From G963556115 sp963675945 (lineage in GTDB: Bacteria; Planctomycetota; SZUA-567), in NCBI GenBank assembly GCA_963675945.1, contig OY780932.1:2356001-2420000 (forward strand): a stretch of DNA of 64,000 nt, in the 5' to 3' direction. Both the position numbers and the translations under genes were made by a program. The notes beneath the pieces are model-generated. The model saw only the letters and a list, made by a program, of their open reading frames with translations, was not told the origin of the DNA and made no database searches. This document shows positions 50,848 through 59,656 of the stretch, piece after piece (the first letter of the stretch is position 1; each line of letters opens with the position of its first letter).

Positions 50848-52128
50848 TTATTCTGCAAAGGTCTGGTCTAGCCAGTCAAAGAGAACAACACCGACAAGAC
50901 TGCGGTTCTCCATTATGCAGTGGTTGGCGGCGCCTTCAGAGGCAGGGGTTATGACCAGTTGTTTATTCTGGTTGGGAAAATTCTCCATTGCGTATTCTTG
51001 CTGCTCTTTGGTCTCTTGGCTTGCGAACTCTCCTTCACCGACAATGAGCAGGACGGGCTGAGCCACCTGTTTCGGTTCGAAGGCAAAGCCCTTGTTGGCG
51101 TCTACCAGTGCGGCTGGGTCGGTTCCCGGTACACCCCAGCGCCAGTTTATGACCTCAACTATGTTTCTATGAAAGCTGCTCCATGCAGCCATCTCCTCTG
51201 CCGTAGCCTTGGTGACCGGCATGGCTTGAAAGAGCGGGTAAGCATCCACTACCGCCGAACTCATGGCTATTGCTTTGATACGTTTGTCGTGCATGGCGGC
51301 TTGCGGTACAAAACCGCCGCCACCGCTGATGCCGAAGGCTGCGAGCTTGTCCTTGTCGACATCGCTACGCTGTAGAGCATAATCGACAACTGCTTTGAGC
51401 GGAACGTTCATATCCGGTCGGAAGGTGTGCCCTTCCAGTGGTAGAAGTCCTTGACCAGGAAGATCAATGCAGAGGAAGTTGTAGCCTCTGGCGTATGCCT
51501 GTGGAGCCAGGTAGAAGAACAAATCCTCGGCAAAAGTCTCGCCGCCGCCGATCATGAGCAGAGTTTTAGCAGGATTTTGGGTATTGTCTGCCTTGCGGAA
51601 GTAGCCGGTCAGAACTGTGTCGGCAAAGGGGATCTCGATATATTCAACCTCTGGGGTAAATAGCTTTCCGGCCTGGCGCATGAGTTCACGCGCTTTTAGA
51701 ATACGGGCTTTAAATTCCGGATTGTCCGGGAGCATGGAGAGTATGGAGAGCCGGTAGTAGTAGGCAGCTCTCTGCAGCAGGTCACGAGCGCTGGCTTTAT
51801 GCCCTGATTTTAGTGAATTTGTACCGCGAGCGGCGACACGTTCCGCGAGCGCGCACCACTCTTGCTGCCAGCTTTCGGCATTGCCGTCATCAATCTGTGA
51901 AGCGGCGTAGAAGGCTTCTCCGGTCTCGGCACCCTTGTTAACAATTGAACCTAGAATGAGATTTCCGAAATGAAAATCCATATCGGCGTCGTTGAAGAAA
52001 TACTTGAATGCGGTCGCATGCGCATCAAACTCGGTGTTGTCATCCTGATTCTCTGCCCGCGCGTCTGCGAGATAAAAGACGGATAAAAGGATAAGGAGCA
52101 GTGATAACAGAAAACTCTTGGTAGGCAT
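50848..52128 (-). CDS. Exported alpha/beta hydrolase
   Basis: 426 residues. A signal peptide (LLSLLLILLSVFYLADARA) precedes an all-helical N-terminal domain (about 30-150) and an alpha/beta hydrolase core. The nucleophile elbow is AAFGISGGGGFV (Ser near 270), the oxyanion region LLMIGGGETFAED, the acid in VGEGEF, and the His in NHCIMENRSL. The plan, with a helical cap before the core, is like the DUF1100/FrsA and 2,6-dihydropseudooxynicotine hydrolase group, which cleave C-C or ester bonds. Substrate unknown. Confidence 0.83.
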   Translation of the reverse strand: MPTKSFLLSLLLILLSVFYLADARAENQDDNTEFDAHATAFKYFFNDADMDFHFGNLILGSIVNKGAETGEAFYAASQIDDGNAESWQQEWCALAERVAARGTNSLKSGHKASARDLLQRAAYYYRLSILSMLPDNPEFKARILKARELMRQAGKLFTPEVEYIEIPFADTVLTGYFRKADNTQNPAKTLLMIGGGETFAEDLFFYLAPQAYARGYNFLCIDLPGQGLLPLEGHTFRPDMNVPLKAVVDYALQRSDVDKDKLAAFGISGGGGFVPQAAMHDKRIKAIAMSSAVVDAYPLFQAMPVTKATAEEMAAWSSFHRNIVEVINWRWGVPGTDPAALVDANKGFAFEPKQVAQPVLLIVGEGEFASQETKEQQEYAMENFPNQNKQLVITPASEGAANHCIMENRSLVGVVLFDWLDQTFAE

Positions 52129-52189
52129 AGTACTCTCCTTGGTTTAAGGGCTTAGGCTAAGCTAATTTTTACGTGTTGGAGTTCAGGTT

Positions 52190-52225
52190 AAAAAAACTGC
52201 TCCTGTTTATAAATGCAGGAACAGT
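52190..52225 (-). terminator. Intrinsic terminator of the hisS transcript
   Basis: On the minus strand ACTGTTCCTG pairs with CAGGAGCAGT with one mismatch over a 10-base loop, followed by seven T residues. Confidence 0.85.
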
Positions 52226-52300
52226 TATACAATTTTATAGAATCCTTTATGAGGTTGGTCTACTATTGCCCGGATGTTTGCCGAGATTGGATAGCTGAAA

Positions 52301-53572
52301 TTAAAGCTGGGGTACCATCTTGCGCAGGGTCTCGGTGAATTTATCCAGAGGTATCTCGATCTGCTCACCCTGCTCACCCCGCATATCCTTGACGATAACA
52401 ATACCCTTACTCAGTTCGTCCTCTCCGAGGATGAGGGCAAGCAGGGCGCCACGCCGGTTGGCTGCACGCATCTGTGCCTTCATCGATTTGCCTTCATAGT
52501 CCATATCCGCTGACATGCCTACACCCCGTACTCGAGCGATGAGCCCAGACATGGCGCGGTGTCCGATCTCTCCCAGACCGATGCCGTAGACCATAAGGGG
52601 AGCCGAGCAGTTGCAGCAGGATAGCGCTTCCATAACAATCATGACGCGTTCTACACCGATGGCAAAGCCGACCGCCGGTATACTCGGTCCTCCGAGTTCT
52701 GCGACCAGACCGTCGTACCTGCCGCCTCCGCCGATAGCGTCCTGCGCGCCCAGCGCCGAGGAGGTGTATTCAAATACCGTCTTGGTATAATAATCAAGGC
52801 CGCGAACCAGAGTCTTATCGAGATCGTACTTGACACCGTAGGCGTCAAGGGTCAGCTTGACGCTGTCGAAGTGCTCTGAGCATTCGCTGCAGAGGTGGTC
52901 GTAACTTGCAGGCAGATCCTTGGTCTTCTCGGCACATACTTTACAATCGACGATACGTAGGACATTCTTCTCGTAGCGCTTCTGACAGCTTGGACAGAGG
53001 GTAGAGAGAATCGGTTCTACCGCTTTCTTGAGCTCGGTAATGTAGGCGGGGCGGCAAGTGCTACAGCCGATTGAGTTGAGCCGGGTATTGATACCGGTAA
53101 TCCCGAGACTGCTGTAGTAGGCGAGCCCCATAGCAATAACCTCGGCGTCGAGGAGTGGGTCTGAGCTGCCGAGAGCTTCAACCCCGACCTGATTGAACTG
53201 GCGTTGTCTGCCCTTCTGGGGGCGTTCGCGTCTGAACATCGGTCCGGAGTACCAGAGCTTGCTCAGGCTGCCTTGTTTGTGCATATTATGCTGGAGGTAG
53301 GCTCGAACCACTCCGGCGGTACCCTCTGGGCGGAGGGTGAGTGATTCTGAGCTTGGAGTAAAGGTATACATCTCCTTCTCAACAATATCGGTGGCTTCCC
53401 CGATGCCGCGGGCGAAGAGTTCAGTCTTCTCGAAGATGGGGGTGGTGATCTGTTCGTAGCCGTATTTCCAGAAGGTGTCGCCAGCGGCGGTGAGGGCTTT
53501 GGTAAAACGCTTGCCGTCTTCGGCGAAGTAATCTTTGGTGCCTTCAATACAGCGCAAGGTATTCTTGGCCAT
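52301..53572 (-). CDS. hisS: Histidyl-tRNA synthetase
   Basis: 423 residues, class II synthetase. Motif 1 is near QITTPIFEKTELFARGIGE, motif 2 is MFRRERPQKGRQRQFNQVG, and the HisA and HisB motifs are LVRGLDYYTKTVFEY and AIGGGGRYDGLV. An insertion with a Cys-rich zinc-like cluster (CPSCQKRY, then CKVCAEK) sits between motif 2 and HisA, as in many bacterial HisS. The C-terminal anticodon domain has MSADMDYEGKSMKAQMRAANR. The promoter is probably upstream with the small secreted gene. Confidence 0.96.
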   Translation of the reverse strand: MAKNTLRCIEGTKDYFAEDGKRFTKALTAAGDTFWKYGYEQITTPIFEKTELFARGIGEATDIVEKEMYTFTPSSESLTLRPEGTAGVVRAYLQHNMHKQGSLSKLWYSGPMFRRERPQKGRQRQFNQVGVEALGSSDPLLDAEVIAMGLAYYSSLGITGINTRLNSIGCSTCRPAYITELKKAVEPILSTLCPSCQKRYEKNVLRIVDCKVCAEKTKDLPASYDHLCSECSEHFDSVKLTLDAYGVKYDLDKTLVRGLDYYTKTVFEYTSSALGAQDAIGGGGRYDGLVAELGGPSIPAVGFAIGVERVMIVMEALSCCNCSAPLMVYGIGLGEIGHRAMSGLIARVRGVGMSADMDYEGKSMKAQMRAANRRGALLALILGEDELSKGIVIVKDMRGEQGEQIEIPLDKFTETLRKMVPQL

Positions 53573-53628
53573 GATGATATTTCTTTCTTTTAACAGTTAT
53601 TCTATGGTGTCACATGTATTTGCCAGGC

Positions 53629-54078
53629 TTATTCGGGTTTGATCTTCTGAATTACAGTTTGACCATTATACAGATATATCCGATAAGCGTCGGCACTATC
53701 TTTCTTACTCACGATTAGGCAGGGAATATTATATTCAGGATGGATGTCCTGCCGCGGGAAGTTAATGTCCCGGGTTGCCAGAGTTCTGCCGATTTTGCGG
53801 AATTTGCCTGAATCCGTCTTGAAATAAAAAGCAAAGTAGGTGTTACCCTCTTTCTCAATTACCAATATCCGTCCTTTCTGCTTCGAGAGTTTGCCGTCTG
53901 CAAGTTGGAGGCGTTGGGTAAAGTTGGCAAGAATAAAGTAGTTCTCAAGAAATTCTGGATTTTCTCCGCTGAGGTCTTCTTCAGAGAAGATCTCGGGGAC
54001 GACGGGTTTCTGTACCTCGGCAGCATAGAGACTGCCGCTGAGGATAAGAACTAGAATAATTGTCAATCTTATGAGCAT
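53629..54078 (-). CDS. Small secreted protein of unknown function
   Basis: 149 residues. AGGAG precedes the ATG, and a signal peptide follows (IRLTIILVLILSGSLYAAE). The mature chain is beta-rich with Phe/Tyr-Phe segments (NTYFAFYFKTDSGKF, YRIYLYNGQTVIQKI). I do not recognise the family. It lies between frr and hisS in the same direction, after a 14-bp hairpin, so it may start its own transcript or share that of hisS. Confidence 0.6.
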   Translation of the reverse strand: MLIRLTIILVLILSGSLYAAEVQKPVVPEIFSEEDLSGENPEFLENYFILANFTQRLQLADGKLSKQKGRILVIEKEGNTYFAFYFKTDSGKFRKIGRTLATRDINFPRQDIHPEYNIPCLIVSKKDSADAYRIYLYNGQTVIQKIKPE

Positions 54079-54126
54079 TATCTGGCTCCTGCACTGGGAA
54101 AAAGATGATATCCCCTTAATTATACG

Positions 54127-54156
54127 ACTGAAAAGATCACACGTGATCTTTTCAGT
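54127..54156. terminator. 14-bp perfect hairpin between frr and the small secreted gene
   Basis: ACTGAAAAGATCAC and GTGATCTTTTCAGT pair completely around a 2-base AC centre. It may end the pyrH-frr transcript in part or protect the mRNA end. Confidence 0.6.
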
Positions 54157-54184
54157 ACGGGGAAAATATATATATCTTTGAAGT

Positions 54185-54745
54185 TTAAATCTCCATGATC
54201 TCTTTGGTCTTTTTGTCGACCTCGTCATCAATTTGTTTCTCGTACTTTTTGACCTCGTTCTGCACCTCATCCTTGAGCTTTTTGAGGTCGTCCTCGGTGA
54301 GAATCTTGTCCTTTTGGAGCTTCTCGAGATCTTTGATGCCGTCTCTTCTGGCGTTTCTGACCGATACCTTGGCTTCCTCGCCCTTGGACTTGAGATCCTT
54401 GGCCAGAACTTTACGGCGATCCTCGGTGAGCGGAGGGAAGGTAATACGGATAACCTTACCGTCATTCTGTGGGGTAACCCCAAGATCAGAGGCGATAATA
54501 GCCTTTTCAATCTCTTTGAGGATGTTCTGGTCGAAAGGCTTGATCAGGAGTTGTCTGGCCTCAGGAACCGAGATGGTGCCGCACTGGTTCAGCGGCATAT
54601 TGGCGCCGTAGGCATTTACCTGGAGATTCTCGATAAGACTGGGTGTAGCCCGGCCTGTACGTACGGCTCTAAACTCCTTGCTCAAGTGTGAACAAGCTTT
54701 CTTCATAGCATCTGTTGCTGTCTTGGTTACATTATCTGCTGACAT
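54185..54745 (-). CDS. frr: Ribosome recycling factor
   Basis: 186 residues. It splits the post-termination ribosome together with EF-G. Marks are FRAVRTGRATPSLIENL, YGANMPLNQCGTISVPEARQ, VIRITFPPLTEDRRKVLAK and VRNARRDG. It follows pyrH by 56 bases, the usual pyrH-frr order. Confidence 0.97.
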   Translation of the reverse strand: MSADNVTKTATDAMKKACSHLSKEFRAVRTGRATPSLIENLQVNAYGANMPLNQCGTISVPEARQLLIKPFDQNILKEIEKAIIASDLGVTPQNDGKVIRITFPPLTEDRRKVLAKDLKSKGEEAKVSVRNARRDGIKDLEKLQKDKILTEDDLKKLKDEVQNEVKKYEKQIDDEVDKKTKEIMEI

Positions 54746-54801
54746 AATACCTCCGATCTGCTGTAGTAGTTAGAAAAAATAAGTCTTGCTGAATCGGTTC
54801 C

Positions 54802-55512
54802 TCACGGGGTAACGGTTGTGCCGATCTTATTGCCTTTGACGGCGCTGAGCGTAGAACCTTTTTCCCGAATGGAGTAGACGACTATCGGAAGAGAGTTCTC
54901 CCGGCACATGGTAAAGGCGGTGGCGTCCATGATCTTGAGATTCTGCTCCAGGCACATATCGTAGGTTAGACTCTCGTACTTCTTGGCCGCAGGGTCTTTG
55001 GCAGGATCAGCGGTATAGATGCCGTCTACCTTGGTGCCCTTGAAGAGGGCGTCGCAATCCAGCTCTATGGCGCGCAGCGAAGCCGCGGTATCGGTAGTAA
55101 AATAGGGATTTCCCGTACCGCCGGCCAAGATAATTACTCGGCCTTTCTCCATGTGCCTGATCGCACGGCGTCTGATATACGGCTCGGCTACCGGCTGGGT
55201 CTCAATAGCAGAGAGAACCCGGGTCGGTTGCCCCATTCCTTCGATTACACTCTGCAGCGCCAGCGCGTTTATAATCGTTGAGAGCATACCCATATAATCA
55301 CCAGTACCGCGCTCAACCCCGATACTGGTGATCTGCGAACCGCGCATAAAATTTCCGCCACCGACGACAACACCTACCTGATAACCTGCTTCGGCAACAT
55401 CCTTGACCTCTGCTGCAATAGCTTCAACCGCTTTCTGGTCGAAGCCTTGACCGGCTTCACCGCCTAATGCTTCGCCTGAAAGCTTGAGCATTACTCTCTG
55501 GTAGCTACCCAC
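54802..55512 (-). CDS. pyrH: Uridylate kinase
   Basis: 236 residues, hexameric UMP kinase of the amino acid kinase fold. RVMLKLSGEALGG, VVVGGGNFMRG, GNPYFTTDTAASLRAIEL, DALFKGTKVDGIYTADP and the C-terminal VKGNKIGTTVTP are standard. The start is GTG with AAAGGA upstream. It phosphorylates UMP to UDP and normally is feedback-inhibited by UTP. Confidence 0.97.
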   Translation of the reverse strand: MGSYQRVMLKLSGEALGGEAGQGFDQKAVEAIAAEVKDVAEAGYQVGVVVGGGNFMRGSQITSIGVERGTGDYMGMLSTIINALALQSVIEGMGQPTRVLSAIETQPVAEPYIRRRAIRHMEKGRVIILAGGTGNPYFTTDTAASLRAIELDCDALFKGTKVDGIYTADPAKDPAAKKYESLTYDMCLEQNLKIMDATAFTMCRENSLPIVVYSIREKGSTLSAVKGNKIGTTVTP

Positions 55513-55586
55513 AATTATTCCTTTCGTTATTCAATAATTATATTTGGTGTAACTAATAATTGCTGTCTTGCTTGCTTGTCTTGTGA

Positions 55587-56678
55587 TTACTCGGCAACAA
55601 GCGTTGCTACCATATCACCAACTTCAGTAGTGGAGTAACCCATCTGGGCTGCCGCCAAGCTCTTGAGTTTGGTCTTGGTGACGACGGAGACAGAGTCCTC
55701 AATCTTGGTGGCGGCTTCATCCTCACCCCGTTCACGCAACAGCATAGCGCCGGCACAGATAGCGGCGAGCGGGTTGATCTGATTCAGACCGGTGAAGCTT
55801 GGAGCGGTGCCGCCGATAGGCTCGAACATCGATACTCCGCCGGCGTCAGGATTGATATTACCGCCTGCGGCGATGCCCAGACCGCCTTGGGTGATTGCGG
55901 CCAGGTCGGTTATAATATCACCGAAGAGATTGCCGGTGACGATGATATCGAAGATCTCAGGTTTCTCAACCTGGTAGAGGCAGGTGGCGTCAACATGGTA
56001 GTACTCACGCTTGATGTCCTGATACTCTGTTGCACCCATCTCGTTGAATGCTCTGTCCCAGAGGCCGTAGGTATAGGTGAGGACATTGGTCTTGCCGACT
56101 AGCGCTAGAGTATTGTTCTCGCCGAGGCCCCTGGTCTTCTTACCATACTTTCTAGCATATTCAAAGGCAAAGCGCAGCGCCCGGTCTACCTGGAAACGGT
56201 TGTATACCATACTCTGAACTGCGACCTCGTTGGGCGTGCCCTCCATTGAGGTGCCGCCAATTCCGGAGTAGATGCCGCCAACATTCTCCCGGACAACACA
56301 GTAATCTATCTCTGCAGGCCCTTTGCCGACAAGGGGAGAACTGACTCCGGGGTAGAGCTTGACGGGGCGGAGATTGATGTACTGGTCGAGTTCAAAACGC
56401 ATGCGGAGCAGGATCCCCTTCTCCAGAATACCAGGTTTAACCTCAGGATGACCGATAGCTCCCAGCAGTAGGGCATCATAGCCGCGGAGTTCGTCGATGG
56501 CGCCGTCCGGGAGGGTCTCTCCGGTTCGCATATACCTCTCGCCACCAAAATCATAAGTGGTCTTATTGAGGGAAAAACCAAACTTTGCCGCGGCAGCATC
56601 CATAACTTTGATCGCTTCTCTGACCACTTCTGGACCTGTTCCGTCGCCTGGGATTACACCGATGTTGTATGTGCTCAT
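55587..56678 (-). CDS. leuB: 3-isopropylmalate dehydrogenase
   Basis: 363 residues. It oxidises and decarboxylates 3-isopropylmalate to ketoisocaproate in leucine synthesis. GVIPGDGTGPEVVREAI, LLRMRFELDQYINLRPVKL (substrate Arg residues), ENVGGIYSG, DATCLYQVEKPEIFDIIVTGNLFGD (read in pieces) and GGTAPSF are visible. The last has GGTAPSFTG, where LeuB usually has GSAPDIAG; this and the NN motif point to the actinobacterial/LeuB2-like branch. A tartrate-dehydrogenase-like function is an alternative. Confidence 0.85.
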   Translation of the reverse strand: MSTYNIGVIPGDGTGPEVVREAIKVMDAAAAKFGFSLNKTTYDFGGERYMRTGETLPDGAIDELRGYDALLLGAIGHPEVKPGILEKGILLRMRFELDQYINLRPVKLYPGVSSPLVGKGPAEIDYCVVRENVGGIYSGIGGTSMEGTPNEVAVQSMVYNRFQVDRALRFAFEYARKYGKKTRGLGENNTLALVGKTNVLTYTYGLWDRAFNEMGATEYQDIKREYYHVDATCLYQVEKPEIFDIIVTGNLFGDIITDLAAITQGGLGIAAGGNINPDAGGVSMFEPIGGTAPSFTGLNQINPLAAICAGAMLLRERGEDEAATKIEDSVSVVTKTKLKSLAAAQMGYSTTEVGDMVATLVAE

Positions 56679-56948
56679 GTCATCCTTTCACTTGAAAATC
56701 ATTGTAATTTTGATGTTATAATAATTTATTATATGCAAATTACAAAAAATTATAGTGAATTAGTCGGTGTAATTCAATACCCAGAGCTTATAATACTGTG
56801 GATTTTATTTTGCTTTAGTAATCTTGGTTGGGTATGTACAACTTTTGTAATAATTTTATAATTGCCTGAATAGTCTGGTATTTGTATCATTGGTTATAGT
56901 TGAGGTTTTGGATTTAGTACTGAATTAGGGTCTGACAGGAGAAATATT

Positions 56949-57467
56949 GTGCAGAGATTATGGGCGCCGTGGCGACTACAGTATGTTACCGAGTTACAGC
57001 CCAAACAGGAGGGATGTTTCTTTTGTAACGCGTTTGAGGATGTCGGTAATGAAGAGGAGCATCTGCTCTTGCATCGGGGGGAGAGGGCGCTGATCATGCT
57101 CAATCGTTTTCCCTATAATGGTGGGCATATTATGGTGGCTCCGGCGCGGCATTTCGGGGATTTTGAAGAGGCTGAGCCTGAAGAGATACTTGAGATCTGG
57201 CGGTTAGTGGCGCTGAGTAAGGCGGTGGTAAAACGAATGTTACAGGCGCAGGGGGTCAACATCGGGGTCAATCAGGGTAAGTGTGCGGGAGCTGGGGTGC
57301 TGGATCATCTCCATGTGCATCTGGTGCCGCGCTGGGAGGGGGATGTGAACTTTATGCCGGTGATGACGGATATCAAGATTATGCCCCAGGCGCTAGTTGA
57401 GTGTCATAAACTGCTTTATCCGGTGTTTGCGGAAATGGCTGAAGAGTTTGAGAATCAAGGCGAGTAA
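56949..57467 (+). CDS. HIT-family nucleotide hydrolase (Ap4A phosphorylase-like)
   Basis: 172 residues. The HIT motif is LDHLHVHLVPRW (near 118), with the upstream strand LNRFPYNGGHIMVAPARH. A zinc-like pair at the start (GCFFC) with the later HH residues fits the group of fungal/bacterial Ap4A hydrolases of the WAPWR type (RLWAPWRLQYV). GTG is used, with AGGAGAAA upstream. It breaks down dinucleoside polyphosphates or related nucleotides. Confidence 0.9.
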   Translation: MQRLWAPWRLQYVTELQPKQEGCFFCNAFEDVGNEEEHLLLHRGERALIMLNRFPYNGGHIMVAPARHFGDFEEAEPEEILEIWRLVALSKAVVKRMLQAQGVNIGVNQGKCAGAGVLDHLHVHLVPRWEGDVNFMPVMTDIKIMPQALVECHKLLYPVFAEMAEEFENQGE

Positions 57468-57517
57468 TCGGTGTCATAAGTGGTTGGGAGTGGGTATGAA
57501 GAGAGGATAATTAAGTA

Positions 57518-59605
57518 GTGAGTATAGAACAGAAGGTCGAGCGGGTAGAGGGTGCGTTGGGACGGGGGGATATTACTACCGCCGATATCCTGAGCCGGGA
57601 ATGTCTGGAGGAGAATCCGGCGCATGTCGGGGCGCTTCGCGCCAGGTTGCAGGTGCTAAGTAAGACCAGGAATTTCGTCGGAGCGGTGGATATTATTGCT
57701 CGACTTATTAATATTCTTGGAGGCAGCCGAGATCTCTTCTTTGAAGGGGCGTATTATGCGGAACTAGGCGGAAATTATGAACTGGCGCTTAAGGGGTATG
57801 AGCAGGCGTTGGAACTTGAACCGTGTGACGTGCTCGCACTTTTGGGGCTGGGTCGGGCGCTACTCAATTCGGTCGGGGTGGGCGGGGCTGATACCTTCTT
57901 CGCCCGGGCGCTTGAGCTTGAGCCGGATAATCAGGACGCGGCCGAATATCTGGCGCTAGCCTATGAGAAGGAGTCTGACTTTACCCGGGGTATACCATTC
58001 TGCACCGGGGTGCTGGAGCAATTTCCTGAGAGTTGGATGCTCCAGGTGGTTCTCGGGAATCTCTATAGTGATAGCGGTAGGTCGGCCAGGGGAATGATCT
58101 ATATTGCCAAAGCTCTGGAGCTAAACCCTGAACATGCCAAGCCGTATGTCTCGGCGGCGGCGGTACTCAATAAAATGGGTAGACCCTTTGAGGCGCTTAG
58201 TTTTCTAGAGAAAGCTCGGGATATCGCCCCGGCAGATCTCAATATTCTGCTGGAACAGGCGGCGCTCCTGCGGGCAACAGGGAGGAGTCGTGAAGCGCTG
58301 GAGGCGCTGGAGAAGGTCTTCAGGTATGTACCGAATATTGCCCAGGCTCGGAGTAACTACCTCTATTTCATGCATGATATCAACGGGATCAGCCCGGAGC
58401 GTATCTATACTGAGAGCAGGCGGTATGAGGAGGATATCTGTGCGGAAATTGTGCCGCTGGACGGAAATTTTCAGAATACGGCGAACCCAGAGCGGCAATT
58501 GATTATCGGTTTTCTCTCTGCAGATTTTAGAGAACATTCTGTGGCGTACTTTCTGTTACCGCTCTTTGAGGAACTCGATAAGACCAGATACAGATTAATA
58601 GTCTTTAACAGTAATACTCAGGATGATGCCTACACCGAGCGTTTCCGGGAGCTGGCCAGCGAGACGCTGGCGGTGCGGGATATGTCGGATCAGGAGTTGG
58701 CGGAAGCCATCAGAGAGCGGAAGGTCGATATCTTAATCGAATTGGGTGGGCATACGGCAGGTACGCGGCTGAATGTCTGTGCCTATCGTCCGGCACCGGT
58801 ACAGCTAAACTGGCTGGGGTATCCGGGGACGACCGGGCTGAGCGCGGTGGAGTACCGCATAGTCGATGCGGTGACCGATCCGTGCGGTGAGTCTGAGTGC
58901 TATGCGAGTGAGGAGCTTATCCGGATGGAACGGGGTTTTCTCTGTTATCAGCCGCCTCGGGACGTGCCGGAGATTGCTCCGCTGCCAGTACTGGAAAATT
59001 CATATATTACCTTTGGCGCTTTTAGCAATATGGCAAAGATTAATCCGGATATGATTGCGCTCTGGGCGCAGTTACTCAAGGACAACCCCCAGAGTAAGCT
59101 ATTCTTGAAGAATAAGGCATTGACCGAGGAGCAGGGGCGTGCGGAAATTTCAAGCAGGTTTGCCGCGCAAGGTATAGACCCGGAGCGCCTGCTGCTGAAG
59201 GGGGTGGCGGATACAACCTGTGCGCATCTTGAGCAGTATGCTCTGGTGGATATTGCGCTTGATACCTTCCCTTATAACGGCACGACGACAATCTTTGAGG
59301 CTCTATATATGGGGGTGCCGGTGGTTGGACTCTCTGGCAAGACACACGGTTCACGGGTTGGGGCGTCGATACTTACACGCACGGGACTGGAGCAGCTGGT
59401 CGCCAGAACGCCGCAGCAGTACTTGCAGATTGCTACAGCGCTTGCCCGGCAGATAGAGGATCTGCAAGGACTGCGCACCGGTATGCGTTCGCGGCTTGAG
59501 GCTTCGGGACTGCTTGATAAGGAGAGGTTTGCCAGGGATTTTTCCACGGTTCTGGATGATCTCTGGGGGCGCTGGGTGCGGCGACAGGAGAAAAATTCTC
59601 AGTAG
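57518..59605 (+). CDS. TPR-repeat O-GlcNAc transferase (SPINDLY/OGT type, GT41)
   Basis: 695 residues. The first 300 carry about eight TPR repeats (for example GNYELALKGYEQALELEP and NQDAAEYLALAYEKE). The C-terminal half is a GT41 domain: IIGFLSADFREHSVAYFLLP with the catalytic-type His, DILIELGGHTAGTRLNV, PVQLNWLGYPGTTG, and the sugar-nucleotide site LDTFPYNGTTTIFEALYMG with GVPVVGLSGKTHGSRVGAS. Such enzymes glycosylate Ser/Thr of proteins, using UDP-GlcNAc or GDP-fucose (SPY). No signal peptide is present, so it works in the cytosol. GTG start. Target unknown. Confidence 0.88.
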   Translation: MSIEQKVERVEGALGRGDITTADILSRECLEENPAHVGALRARLQVLSKTRNFVGAVDIIARLINILGGSRDLFFEGAYYAELGGNYELALKGYEQALELEPCDVLALLGLGRALLNSVGVGGADTFFARALELEPDNQDAAEYLALAYEKESDFTRGIPFCTGVLEQFPESWMLQVVLGNLYSDSGRSARGMIYIAKALELNPEHAKPYVSAAAVLNKMGRPFEALSFLEKARDIAPADLNILLEQAALLRATGRSREALEALEKVFRYVPNIAQARSNYLYFMHDINGISPERIYTESRRYEEDICAEIVPLDGNFQNTANPERQLIIGFLSADFREHSVAYFLLPLFEELDKTRYRLIVFNSNTQDDAYTERFRELASETLAVRDMSDQELAEAIRERKVDILIELGGHTAGTRLNVCAYRPAPVQLNWLGYPGTTGLSAVEYRIVDAVTDPCGESECYASEELIRMERGFLCYQPPRDVPEIAPLPVLENSYITFGAFSNMAKINPDMIALWAQLLKDNPQSKLFLKNKALTEEQGRAEISSRFAAQGIDPERLLLKGVADTTCAHLEQYALVDIALDTFPYNGTTTIFEALYMGVPVVGLSGKTHGSRVGASILTRTGLEQLVARTPQQYLQIATALARQIEDLQGLRTGMRSRLEASGLLDKERFARDFSTVLDDLWGRWVRRQEKNSQ

Positions 59606-59656
59606 AATTACTACGGGTAGCAGGGGTGCAAGTATAACAGCGAGCAAGGATAGATA

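Noticed and set aside
54079..54510. Upstream extension of the small secreted gene
   Set aside because: The extension runs in the same strand over frr in another frame and is Ser/Arg-rich; the signal peptide and AGGAG site fix the start at 54078.
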